A stretch of 64,000 bases of DNA from Aspidapion aeneum (taxonomy: Eukaryota > Arthropoda > Insecta > Coleoptera > Brentidae). Shown here piece after piece: positions 43,466-55,129 of this stretch. The notes under the pieces were generated by a model. It was given only the letters and a program-made list of their open reading frames with translations. It had not been told where the DNA came from and made no database searches. Within the stretch, counting starts at the first letter, position 1; every line of letters begins with the position of its first letter. Both the position numbers and the translations under genes were made by a program. The DNA is taken from the NCBI GenBank assembly GCA_963576565.1, contig OY755046.1, forward strand, positions 73,525,719-73,589,718, written 5' to 3'.

Positions 43466-44772
43466 TACATATGTACAATACACAAAAAAAAAAAAGGAAG
43501 GAAAGATATATGTGACAATTATAGAGGTATATCTGTGACTAGTACGCTAAGCAGAATATACGGTAAAATAATAAGAAATAAAGTGGAGAACAGAAGAACA
43601 AGCCGGTTTCAGGGCGGGTAGATCGACTTCTGATCATTTCTTTTGTATAACACAAATTATTGAAAAGAAAATGGCATACGGACAAGAGCTGCATCTGCTG
43701 TACGTCGATTTGCAGAAGGCATATGATAGTATACCACTAAATCTACTTTGGAAAGCGTTGGAAAACACAAACATAAGCGTACAACTAATTAAGGCCATCA
43801 AAGAGTTATACCGCAATAGTAATAAAAGCAAAACTAACCAAAGGCTTTCAAGTAAATAAAGGTCTTAACAAGGTTGCTGTATCTCGCCTACGCTCTTCAA
43901 GATATACTTGGAACAAGTCCTTAAAGGATGGAAGAGAAGATGCCAAAACATGGGAATTCCGTTGGACGAAACCACCTTGTTTACTTTATGTTTCGCCTAT
44001 GATCAGATAGTAGTGGCTCAGGATTATGATGACCTCGAATATATGACACGAAAACTAATAAAAGAGTACAATAAGTGAGGACTAGAGGTTAATCTCAATA
44101 AGACAGAGTATATGTGTATCGGTGGAATGAAACAGGATCTAATCTTAAATACCGGGCAGCGAATTCAGTCCTGTAATGAGTATAAATACTTAGGTCTAAA
44201 AATTACAGCTGACGGAACACTAGACAAAGCTATAAAAGATCGAAACGTACAAGGAAGAAAAGTAATAACTTTATTAAATGGAATAATTTGGGACCAAAGT
44301 ATATCAAAACATAACAAAAAGCTTATATATAAACCATTGTAAAAAGTATTGTTACATACGGCTCAGAAGTATGGCCAATCAAGGATAGAACAGAAAAAAT
44401 GCTTTCCGCTATGGAGATGGACTATTGGAGAAGAGCAGCAGGGAAATCAAAAAGAGAAAGAGTTACTAATCAAAGAATAAAAGAAATTATGACAGTGGGT
44501 GAACGTACTTTAGTGGATGATATAAGAACAAAACAACTGGTGTGGCACGGACATGTACAAAGAATGAATAATGAAAGACTACCTAAACAAATACTACAAT
44601 GGAAACCAACTGACCGAAGAAAACGAGGACGGCCAAGGACAGGCTGGAGAGAAGGATTAGACAGTGAAATAAGAATAAGAGGCCTAGATGATGAATTATT
44701 GGCAAACAGAAACGAGTGGAGATTGGGTATCGGAAGTCGTAGAACGTTGTGAAACCGATAAATATATATATA
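43466..44772 (+). pseudogene. Non-LTR retroelement family A, copy 2 (longest toward 5')
   Basis: Begins in the RT palm entry (KGRKDICDNYRGISVTSTLS, then QAGFRAGRSTSDHF across a frameshift) and runs to the family C-terminus. Lesions: a 14-nt deletion near 43821, a 1-nt loss near 43868, a Trp-to-stop near 44078, and the catalytic FADD reading FAYD. The tail is CCGATAAATATATATATA. ACATATGT is found on both sides (43468 and 44777), a possible target duplication. Confidence 0.87.
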
Positions 44773-44822
44773 GGAACACATATGTGTATGTCTAATGATT
44801 CTGTTCTCGATAGAATAATTTT

Positions 44823-46205
44823 AGGGACCAAAATTATGTCTTAATCGAAGAAAACACTTCAGTTTAGGAAAACCAAATGGAAAACGGGTACGATGAACCA
44901 AAAAATGTTTTGGAAAATGGAACACACAATATAAACGGGCACACGGGTCCAGATTTAGTAGATTTTGAACAAGGACAAAACCAAATTTTAAGTTTGGAAC
45001 CAGAAGAAGCTATTTACGAGCACATAAATGAAAATACTGATGTTAAGGACCAAAATTATGTCTTAGTCGAAGAAAACACTTCAGTTTATGAACCCATGCA
45101 CGAAACGACTAAAGAAAAACCAAATTTCACTCTATCTACGACTTTCTTTACTGATTTTTCCAAACATAAAAGCGCAGACTTCGAACTGAAAGCATCTATC
45201 AAAGCTAAAATGTCTTTGGGTAGAGATACATCGATCTTACTCTTCACACAAACTGTAACCTCGTCTATGTTAACTCCAAGTGAAGAATATATAGATTTCC
45301 TAATAGGATTTCAAGCAGAGACTACGAATTCTGACAGCACAACTTCCCCACCTAAAGAACAAGAGGATAGCCCAGAAATATCCGAAACAATAGAAGAAGA
45401 AAAGATCGTAGAGAACTTTTAATAAAATATAGTGTACTGCAAAAATACTTCTCCAGAAAATGTTTACGAAAACTTAACAGAAAAAACACGGGAAGAGTTA
45501 AGATTTGAGAAAAATAATTGTGGCAATGTATCTTTTAAAAACAACAAGACAATGACACAGACTTCCTTTACTGATTTTCCCGAACACAAAAGTCCTGACT
45601 TTGAACTGAAAGCATCTAAGTATCAAGAATAAGATGTTTCTGTGTAGTGATACAAAATCGTAACCTTGCCTATGTTAACTCCAAGTGAAGAAAATAAAGA
45701 ATTCCTAAAGAGATTTTAAGCAGAGACTACGAATTCTAAAGAACAAGAAGATAGCCCAGAAATATCCAAAACAATTGAAGACGTAAAGATCATAGCTAAC
45801 TTTTATGAAAATACAGAGTTCTACAAAAATACTAATCAAACAATATTTATAAAAACTTAAGAGGAGAAACAGAAGAAGAGTTAAGATCTAAGGAAAATAT
45901 CTAAGACAATCTTACTTTTAAAAACAACGTTAAATCTCAAGACAATGATGTAGAGACTTTCGAAAATCAAGAAGTACTGGATGAAAACATTTACCAAAAT
46001 ATTGAGGAGGCTTTAAAGAAGAAAGGTGAGATTCAAAAACAGAGCGAGGCCGATAGATCATCAATTGCGACAGACACTAGTCTTGACGAGTTTCTAAGAA
46101 TGGAAAAAGAGGCGTCTGAATGTCACATGTTTAAAGAAGATGAACAATCAAATATAGAAAATGTTGAAAATGAAAAAACTATTGTTAAAAAAAGAAATGT
46201 TGAAT
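44823..46205 (+). pseudogene. Inverted, internally duplicated pseudo-copy of LIM-gene exon 2
   Basis: Translates as DEPKNVLENGTHNINGHTGP, LEPEEAIYEHINE and so on, closely matching exon 2 (equivalent to about 39150-40085) but on the opposite strand. Three pieces are joined: a roughly 45-bp piece (44823-44868) from the QNYVLVEENTSV region, a long piece (44869 to about 45553), and a third that jumps back to FTDFxEHKSPDFELKAS and continues to about 46205. Stops and frameshifts accumulate, most in the third piece. No splice sites or start are kept, so it is a DNA-level duplicate, not a retrocopy. Confidence 0.93.
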
Positions 46206-46215
46206 GAAAAAAACT

Positions 46216-47445
46216 TATTCGGAGAAAAAATGCAAGGCTCAAAACAATTTTTTAAAAACAAAATGACTCACAAGACAAATCAATTGCGACACATGCTAAT
46301 CTTAAACAAGAATAAAAAATTATTTCTTCCTTAAAATACGAGTACCTCGTTTGTGTTTTTTTTACATAAAATCAAAATGCTGTGATTGCAAATATAAAAT
46401 GAGTTAATTGCTATAACTATAAACAAAGACGACAAGTAATTGACCTTACAACTTGTGCTTAACAAGACCATGTTCTATGTGTGGATATGTAACCTCATTA
46501 TTGTTTTTAAATAAACAACTTTGAGACACAAACAAATCATCAGTGAATTTTATTATCAATTAACTAATAATAATATATAATAATTGTTTATTTAAAATTG
46601 GCTATAGAAAGTCTGCTTAAATGTTGTGTCCCAAATATTTTATTTTTACCCAACTGCAGCTCGGCGAAAGGAAGGGTAATGTTTTTTGATTGGGATATGT
46701 ATGTAAGTATGTATGTTTGTGTCACGCTAGAGGCTAAACGGCTGAACCGATTTTGACAAAAAAGGTGTCGTTGAATTGCTACTGATCCCGAAGGTGCTAT
46801 AGGCTATATTTTTTTAAACAGGAATCAACATGGCGGTCATTAGACGCCATTTTGTCATATAATGTAGGCTTTAAGGCATACAAATTATCTAAATTTCAGG
46901 CGATTTGATTGAAATTCCTTTAATTACCCATTGCAAATGTCCTTTAATTTGCTGTAGTTACTTTGTAGTCCTCCCTGCTTCCACTCATCTCCCCTTCTGT
47001 CATTTCCCCCATCCTATTCAAAAACCATATTCGCATAATTTTATGAAATATAGAGCGATTTCAAAAATTCTTTCTGCTTACGCTTTCAGTTTTTTCATCA
47101 TTTTTCTAGTCTCCTCCCTCCCGCGCCTTTTCCCCTCTCCTCCCCGCCCTCCTTGTTAGTTTGTTAGTAGTATTTATGGCTATAACTTTCACAAATAGAA
47201 AGCGATGTCAAAAGTTCTTTCGGCACACGTTTTAAGACTTTTTTGAACATCATTTTACTAGTTTCCCCCTCCCTCTCTTGTCCCCTCCCTCCTTATTAAT
47301 AATAGTTGTAGCTATATACCCACAGTACACCAATTAAAAAATAGTAATGACAAATCGGCTTTCCCGCCAAATATTTTTAGCGCTACACCCCGTATTTTTA
47401 GTTCAGGACGATAGCTCCGCGATGGCGCTATCCCAGCAGAAAATG
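46216..47445. other. Unassigned intergenic sequence
   Basis: Contains text common in insect repeats (GGCTGAACCGATTTTGACAA near 46739) and C/T-rich stretches near 47100-47300, but no bounded element or gene. Confidence 0.5.
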
Positions 47446-47505
47446 TAGGGTCACTGCATCCTGGAAGCCTGGCGTACACTACGTCTTCGTGATGCAGTGA
47501 CCCTA
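47446..47505. mobile_element. 60-bp minimal hAT-like element with 8-bp duplication
   Basis: Begins TAGGGTCACTGCATCCTGG and ends TGATGCAGTGACCCTA. AGAAAATG stands on both sides. Its two halves are exactly the two ends of the 3.25-kb element at 49436-52687, joined directly. Confidence 0.92.
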
Positions 47506-48411
47506 AGAAAATGCACCGTGAAACTCTGTATCCTGCGTGTTTTTAAATGTCTTTTGGAATTTGAATTTGTCAAGCACTTGATGTGCACATCGATAAAACT
47601 TGTCAAATTTGTTTTTCGCGAAGATTTTTTTTATGTTCGCGTTGAAGTGGAATTTTATTAACATTTGTTTTGAGATAATAATCCAAAAAAAAAAATCAGT
47701 GTGTTTGCGTTTTATCACGGGAAAGTGAAATCTTGCAGAGCAGAGCGATGACTTCTCTCAAAAAACGTTGAGAATGAGAGGTGCTTGTTGTGTTACGGTT
47801 CGGTTCTACTACGTTATACCTCGCTCGTCAAAACGCTCTATATAACGATTTTTTTGTATGAAAATGATTCTTTGGACTATTTTTAGTCGATTTGGATACG
47901 GGAAATTAAAAAAAAAAGTATGGTTTTTTTTTAAAATAATTTTTTAAAAAACGTTACATAGTGATTTTCTTTGACTTGTTTTGGTTGAAAAAAATCAATT
48001 TCTATCACTGCATCGTCAAATTTTCGACATAAATTTATGAATTAGCTTAGGATTAATAATTTAACAATTTTAAATTAATTACATACCTAGTTTTTCGTGT
48101 TTTTTCTCGGTTTTTTCACATAATTTTGAAAATTTGTACAGTTGACCTTCCCACAGATGTTTTGACACATTGATTGAGTTTTTGCTTGGCCGACACTTTC
48201 CAGGTCATTCGGCCATTTCAAATTTCCCAATTGGATTTGCTTACGCTGACTTACCCTCAGATGCACCGTAAGCACTGAAGCGCGATCATGGATTTAATCG
48301 CGATTAAGTCCTTGTTGCTCACATACAAAACAACAAAGATAGAGAATGGATCAGCAAAGCCTTGTTACGGTGCATCTGAGGGTAGGAAATTATTTAGTTA
48401 GAACTATTCAA

Positions 48412-48436
48412 CAAGAATCGGCGCAGCCGATTCTTG
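48412..48436. repeat. Hairpin 1, 11-bp stem, GCA loop
   Basis: CAAGAATCGGC-GCA-GCCGATTCTTG, a perfect palindrome with a 3-nt loop. Confidence 0.95.
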
Positions 48437-48450
48437 CTGATTGTTTGTGC

Positions 48451-48585
48451 GGTACGGTTCGGTTCGGTTCCGTTCAGTCCGGTTCGGTTCGGTTTGGTTC
48501 GGTTCGGTTCGTTTTGGTTTAGTTCGGTTCGGTTTGGTTCAATTTGATTCAGTTAAGTTCCGTTCGGTTTGGTTTTAGGTTAGGT
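48451..48585. repeat. (GGTTC)n degenerate microsatellite
   Basis: Repeats of GGTTCGGTTC with drift, lying between two strong hairpins. Confidence 0.9.
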
Positions 48586-48592
48586 TTGTAGG

Positions 48593-48651
48593 GTCTTAAA
48601 GTTATTCAGCAGGAGTCGGCGCAGCCGACTCCTGCTGAATTACTTTAAGAC
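48593..48651. repeat. Hairpin 2, about 28-bp stem, same GCA loop
   Basis: The stem runs GTCTTAAAGTTATTCAGCAG.. to its complement with one mismatch. The loop-proximal TCGGC-GCA-GCCGA is identical to hairpin 1. Confidence 0.95.
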
Positions 48652-51141
48652 ACAGCCAACCTAATCTAAGATCGACCCGAACCAAACCGAACTGCTGAAT
48701 TTCTGTAAATCATCATTATCATAATTGTTTCTGCATCATTTTTTTCATTATAAATGCTCAATAGACGATTTTGGACGATTTTACGGAGTCAAAAATGCGC
48801 GACAAATTAAAAGAGCAAGATGTCAGGCCGAACATTAGATTTCAAAAATTTGGTGTAACCATTTTTCTATGCGTAAATACATTTCTTAAAAACTTTTTAT
48901 CGCCTCTTGCTAGATAGTTGGTCACCTTATTTTTGGCTAAATTACCATTTATTTAAAGCTCCGTCGATTGTGAGCCGTCCCGCTCTTTCTCGAAATAACA
49001 AACGTCAAATAAATTATTTCTATAGCAATTTGTATGAGTTTTTACTAATTTTTTAATTTTTAAATTTCTAAAAAAAATGCGAAAAATCCGCATTTTTTTT
49101 TCTTGAAAACAGTATAAAACGACCTCAACTTATCATTAAAAAAAGAAACACCCATTTTCAAGCATCGAGGTATAACGTAGTAGACCCTACGGTTCGGTTC
49201 GGTGTAAGTGTAATAGTTACTGATTTGTAATGTATTCATACAAATAAATTGTTATTCTATTATGCAAAATTTGGACTTATTTTTTTTGACATAATTTTAT
49301 TTTATCTTTCAAAAAACAAAGAATTTCAACAAAAAATTAAAAACTAACTGACCTGTATAATAATATACAAGGCGCAGAGCGCAAAAATTAGTTCAAACAG
49401 ACAGCTATGGGATGGCGCTGTTCAAATGCCATTAATAGGGTCACTGCATCCTGGAAGCCTGGCGTCTCCATGGGTAGCGACAAGCCCACGTGACCTGCCT
49501 CGGAATTTCCATGGGCGACTCGTCAACTTACCTCGGAATAATTAGAGTACCCACACGCAATTTTTATACAATATTGTAAATTAACCTCGGAATTTTTAGA
49601 GTACCTACAATTTTTGTAGAAGTTTTTAAAGCGATCTCAGAATTTTTAGAGTCCTACAGTATGTAAAATATTTAAAAAAAATTAAACACTATACTTATAT
49701 TTTAAGTTTTTGACCAACTTTTTATTTTTATAATATAAATTAATACAAAAAATACGACAACAATTTAATGCATATACTTTTACTATTAGAATATTATTTC
49801 TGTGGGGTTACCCTAAATTTTGCCTCTTTTGTAAATTTCTTATAGTTTCTAAAGTCATTTCTGTGGTTCTGCCGTGCTTCCAATCAGGTAGACTTTGTGC
49901 AAAAACATGATTTTTTTGAAAAATATTCCAAAACTTTTATTTTTGTGTTTTACATCGATCAGTAAGTCTTTATTTGTTTTTAAAATAACATACAGTGCCT
50001 TTAAAGTTTTTTAGATTTGGAATTATAACATTTAACGGCATTGTTAGAGATACATTACTTAAATATTAAATCAAGTAAAACAAACTTCAAACCTATCGAG
50101 ACTTCGAGCCTTAAGGTAAACCTGGACGATCACTCTAAAGCAGGAATGTTCAGGAAGCCAGAATAGTTTTTAATGGTACCTAGTCTTAATTCTACACTTT
50201 TGTTATTTTAATTTGATGTCCCATGTTAGTACCATGTATGTCTAGAGTACGTACATTTTACGTTTAATTGGATGTACCATGTACGTACCTAGTACGAGTT
50301 TTTACGTAACCCACATAGCAAAAAAATCACATCAACATTAAATTAACGTGAACAAAAATAACAAAGTTTTTTTTTACTTTAAAACAACCTCATACTATGT
50401 AATATTTATTTTGTTAAATCTACATGCTTAAAGATAACTTAAAAACAAGGACAAATCAAGCTATAAAAATCCATTTTTTGCTGAAGTTTCTGGTGCTGTG
50501 TATATAACGTGTTTTTTACCCTCGTTATTTTCATGTACCAAATTCACACTTGAAAAGTCTTCCACAACATGTTCTAAAATGCCACTAGATTAAGACTTCT
50601 AAAACCTACTAACTTTCTGCGTCTTTTTTGGTCACGTTTTTTTTAACTTAAAAGAGACGCGAAATGAAGTTATAAAAGTTCACTATTTTTAGACTACAAC
50701 ACTTCAAGACAATTTTAAAGATGGCGCTCAAGGCAAGAGAAAATATCTATATATCTATACATATACATTATGTTTTTTTTTAAGCTAAACAAGATTTTTT
50801 AACAGTAAACACTTTCACATAGTATTAATGTGTCTTTATCAGGTTAAATGACTGATGCGTCGTGATCGTAAAGGATCAGGGATCAGTTTCTTATCAACAG
50901 GTTTTTGGAGTTTAGAGGCCAAAGCACTGCCTGATAGATTTCGTCAAAGTGAAAAATGCCGACAATAGGTGGCGCTGCTGCTAAAAAAGCCATGCAAGTC
51001 GCGTATTTTTTTACCTTCCTGGCCCGTGCTATAATGGCTAGAAAAGGTATTGCTTTCGATGAAGAAAAATGTTTTTGAGATGACGCCGAAAATGTGTTTA
51101 TTTGGGTGTATTTTGACTTATCTTCGCAATATCGTCGTGAC

Positions 51142-51204
51142 GTCTGTGTGTGTGTGTGTGTGTCTGTGTGTGTGCGTGTATGTGTTTGTGTGTGTGTGCG
51201 TTAG

Positions 51205-51236
<32 letters not shown>

Positions 51237-51246
51237 CTCTGTGTCT
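51142..51246. repeat. (GT)n microsatellite
   Basis: About 100 bp of GT with minor breaks, at the position where related element copies carry other microsatellites. Confidence 0.95.
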
Positions 51247-51297
51247 ATAGTAAAGCCTTTTTTTACAATCATTACAGTATAGCTACTTTCGATTTTA

Positions 51298-51520
51298 GAC
51301 CTTTTGTTTTTCAATCTTTTGTTTTTCGATCTTTTGTATTTTCGACCTTTTATACTTTCGACCTTTTGTAATTTCGACCTTTTCTATTTTCGACCTTTTG
51401 TACTTTCGACCTTTTGTATTTTCGGCCTTTTGTAGTTTCGACCTTATGTTTTCGACCTTTTGTACTTTCGACCTTTCGTGTCTTCGACATTTTGTTCTTT
51501 CGACGTTTTCTTCGCCGCCC
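51298..51520. repeat. 15-bp minisatellite TTTCGACCTTTTGTA
   Basis: About 14 imperfect 13-16 bp units of TTTCGACCTTTTGTA/TTTCGACCTTTTCTA. Confidence 0.9.
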
Positions 51521-52736
51521 GCTTTTGTTTGGACACCGTAATAAAATAATAGTAGGTATATGCTGTGTTTACTTTTAATTCCGCGGCAAGATTTTTTAAG
51601 CCCGACCGGAAGGATGGCTATAGTTTGTTAAGTGATTAAAATGGACTTTAATGCCAATGTTTATATACTAAAAATAATAATAATCATAAAATAAATAAAT
51701 ATTAAACTACTTACTCCGGTACTCTAGTTTTAGCATGTCAACCCCCGGTATATAATAATACAGCGGGCAGTGATAGTTTTCATTTTTTTGGTGAGCTTTG
51801 GGCGCGTTGCTATGGTAGATATTAAAAGTCAGTCAGACGCTAACAAACATAGAAAAAAATGTGCAAAAAATAATATTTATTTCATAGCAAACTAAATAAG
51901 AACAAGTTTGAATTAAATTTTTTAAAGATGGAACAAACGAGGGACCAAAGAATAATTCCTACTTTGAGATGGACATTGAAAAGGCCGCCAAAGAAAGCAG
52001 AGTACCGAAAATGATGCAATAAAAAGAATGTCAAAAATTTCACCGAAAAGGTATTCCTGTTTTTTATCCTGGAGAAGTCTAGAAAGTTAAATGCTTCCTT
52101 TATATGAAGGCTATGCCAAAGGACACAATAATTATCGAGACCAACCAAGTCATCAGCAAAGTACAGTAAACTTCTGCCAAGGTGGAAGCAACAGAATAAC
52201 CGTTATCGTGTATCATAATAGTTTTTTGTTTTTTGTATATTAATAAAATAAAATGATCCAAAAACCTATAATTTTTCCTTTATAGTTTTAAAGAAATTAC
52301 TTTTAATCACCTAAGTCCATGAAAAAAGGGATTAAACGTACACTTTTATGCCCTAAAATAAATCCAACAATAGTTTTCTATATTTTATAAAACATGTCAA
52401 ATAATTTTTGGTTTCTTGCGCTGTGTGGGTAAATATTGAAATCATAAAAAACATCGTTTTTCTTCGACAATCTGAAAAGCATTATTTGAATGGTTTGTTT
52501 ATTTGGAAATATATATACCGAGTGTGACGGACAGTTATTTACGTAACATTTGTAAACCATTATATTTTTTTAAATACAAAAAAAGCTACGCTCCTGACAG
52601 TGTCAGATTCGTCATATAACCAAAAATATTTAGCTGTCGTGTCGCTACCCAAAGAAGACACTACGTCTTCGTGATGCAGTGACCCTAGCCATTAATTGTA
52701 TTAAGAGTTTAACATGGGGGTGTCCAACTATTTCTG

Positions 52737-53235
52737 TGGTTAGTAATCTGTGGGGGCCCCCCCCGAAGCTAAGATTTTTTTGGATATTTTCCACATATTT
52801 CATGAATACAAACATAAAATAGCATAAAATACAGCCTCATGAGGTCTCGCCCCCCCCCCCCCCCTCAAAACCGTCTCGGGCCCACCCCGAAACTTTTTTC
52901 TATATACGCCACTGAAATTACTCAATAAACTGATTCATGAAAATACAAAACTGTATAATTTCGTAAGTGCGCTTTGGGCATCAAAACTAAAAGTTGAAGC
53001 ATGTCGTACATTATAATAGGTATACCTATCAATTTTGTACTCAACTGTGACTAATACTACAAGTAAATTTAGCATTTGGGTGTTTTTTTTATTTAAAATG
53101 TTTTTTATTTCCAACTTTTAGGTTAAATTCTTTTAAATTTTTTTGTTTTTTTTTTTGGGCGCAAATTTTTTTTTAGGGCGCCCTTTTCAGCCTTCGACCC
53201 CCCCCCCCCCGTTAAGACACGCTACGCCGCTGTAT
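52737..53235. repeat. Two G/C-run hAT-type MITE remnants
   Basis: GGGGCCCCCCCCG to TATACGCCACTG (52752-52915), and CGCCCTTTTCAGCC to GCTACGCCGCTG (about 53170-53233). Each keeps the right-hand MITE terminus; left ends are not resolved. Confidence 0.55.
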
Positions 53236-53360
53236 GCTTTATGCATAGGAAAACGCGTTATATTTTATACTTCTTGTTTTAATTAGGTACTTCTTCTTGA
53301 ACTGAAAAGCTTCTGGCTATTAATTAAGATATAGTAAATTACATAGATATAAATGTATGT

Positions 53361-54051
53361 ATAGAGTGGGCAAATAAAATTACGACTTTTTGAACGGGCT
53401 ATAACTTTGGACGCAATTTGCCGATTTTCGAAATTTTTGGCTCCTTTTATACACAAAAGATGAAACTTTGTTGGCGCGACCCAAAATTTGACATATGTCA
53501 AAAATCCAAGATGGTAAAGACCTTTCTAAAATTAGTAAATTTCACCTCTGTGCTAAAATTTTATGTGCGACCCTGTACTTTATTTTTGTCAATGAGGCAA
53601 AAGCCCCATACTTTCTTTGAATACCAAGGTATTACTTATCTAAATTGGTCATGAGATAGAAAAATTATACAAATTTTAGAATATTTAGACCAAAAAATGT
53701 AGTTTTCACAAAAAATTTTGACCCAGCCGCCGAATTTTCAAAATTTTAGGCTTTTTCAAGAACCAATTTAGATAAGTGATACCTCGGTAATCTAAGAAAG
53801 TATGGGACTTTTGGCTAATTGACAAAAATTAGGTCCAGGGTCACATACAAATTTTTCGCAAGGGAGTGAAATTTACCCATTTTTTAAAGCTCCCTAGCAT
53901 CTTGAATTTGTGACATATGTCAAATTTTGAGCAGCGTCAACACAGCTTCATCTTTTGTCTATAAAAGGATCCAAAAATTTTAAAAATCGGTCGTTTGGGC
54001 CCAGAGTTATATGGCGTCCAAAACGTGACAAATTTTTTGACCCACCCTATA
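53361..54051. mobile_element. Imperfect palindrome ATAGAGTGGG, about 690 bp
   Basis: The left arm (CTCCTTTTATACACAAAAGA) and right arm (TTGTCTATAAAAGGATCC) are inverted. Ends ATAGAGTGGG and CCCACCCTAT pair with mismatches. No coding. Confidence 0.75.
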
Positions 54052-54147
54052 TCTGTATTTATTATATGTACATACTTTGTTGCTTTTAATTTCTCTTTTC
54101 TCTCACAGGTTTTGCGCTGTAGCGGTTCTTTGCGTGGCGTAGCCTTG

Positions 54148-54850
54148 AACCCGCTACTATAGGGTCATTTTGGGTACCGCCACTAGTACCACCTATTTAA
54201 ATCTTTCTGTAAAGCGATCTGTTGATTTTTTGTTCTTCCTTCCCTGAGGGACTAAATAAAAAGTATTTTTCTTTTTTTAAATATTTTTTTAACCCGCTAC
54301 TATAGGGTAATTTTGGGTACCGCCACTAGTACCACCTATTTAAATCTTTCTGTAAAGCGATCTGTTGGTTTTTTGTTCTTCCTCTCCTGAGGGACTAAAT
54401 AAAAAGTATTTTTCTTTTTAAATATTTTTTTAACCCGCTACTATAGGGTAATTTTGGGTACCGCCACTAGTACCACCTATTTAAATCTTTCTGTAAAGCG
54501 ATCTGTTGGTTTGTTTGTTCTTCCTCCCCTGAGGGACTAAATAAAAAGTATTTTTCTTTTTTTTAATATTTTTTTAACCCGCTACTATAGGGTAATTTTG
54601 GGTACCGCCACTAGTACCACCTATTTAAATCTTTCTGTAAAGCGATCTGTTGGTTTTTTGTTCTTCTTCCCCTGAGGGACTAAATAAAAAGTATTTTTCT
54701 TTTTTTAAATATTTTTTTAACCCGCTACTATAGGGTAATTTTGGGTACCGCCACTAGTACCACCTATTTAAATCTTTCTGTAAAACGATCTGTTGGGTTT
54801 TTGTTCTTCCCTGAGGGACTAAATAAAAAGTGTTTTTTTTTAAATATTTT
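54148..54850. repeat. Satellite, five 141-144 bp units
   Basis: Units start AACCCGCTACTATAGGGT at 54148, 54291, 54432, 54576 and 54719. They are very similar and contain the palindrome GGTACCGCCACTAGTACC. Confidence 0.95.
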
Positions 54851-55129
54851 TGAAGTGTAAACTTCTTTAAGCGCGTTTACCAGTTTTTGTGGGTACTGAA
54901 TTGAACTGAGCCGTCATGCTCGGCTATGTAACGCTCGCGCGAAGTCGACTCGAGTCGACTAACTGTGAGAGGAACAGTCAGCGAGCGATATCATGATGCA
55001 GATGAAGGCCAGTATTATTAATTTCGCCTTGTTGAAGTTTACACTTCTGCCGTGTGGTCTTAAGCACACACAATATTTTTAATATTTTTTATTAAAAACA
55101 ATTTAATACTAAAATATAACACAATGATA

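Larger units (their letters stand above)
47806..49196. mobile_element. Inverted-repeat element CTACTACGTTATACCTCG
   Basis: CTACTACGTTATACCTCG near 47811 and CGAGGTATAACGTAGTAG near 49167 are exact complements. Inside are a smaller inverted pair (TACCCTCAGATGCACCGTAA at 48252 and its complement at 48365), a GGTTC repeat and two strong hairpins. No coding. Confidence 0.7.
49436..52687. mobile_element. 3.25-kb hAT-like element with 8-bp duplication, no transposase seen
   Basis: TAGGGTCACTGCATC and its exact complement GATGCAGTGACCCTA are the ends, flanked by GCCATTAA on both sides. The interior has repeats of ACCTCGGAATTTTTAGAGTA, a piece of the ACCTTCCTAGCC family (51007-51148, inverted) leading into a GT-rich run, and a TTTCGACCTTTTGTA minisatellite. 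No hAT transposase domain was recognised, so it is probably non-autonomous. Confidence 0.85.

Noticed and set aside
51050..51371. VCVCVC-rich frames
   Set aside because: Translation of a GT microsatellite.
49436..52687. Hidden transposase in the 3.25-kb hAT-like element
   Set aside because: Frames longer than 60 codons inside it show no BED finger, DDE or CERxFS-type motif.
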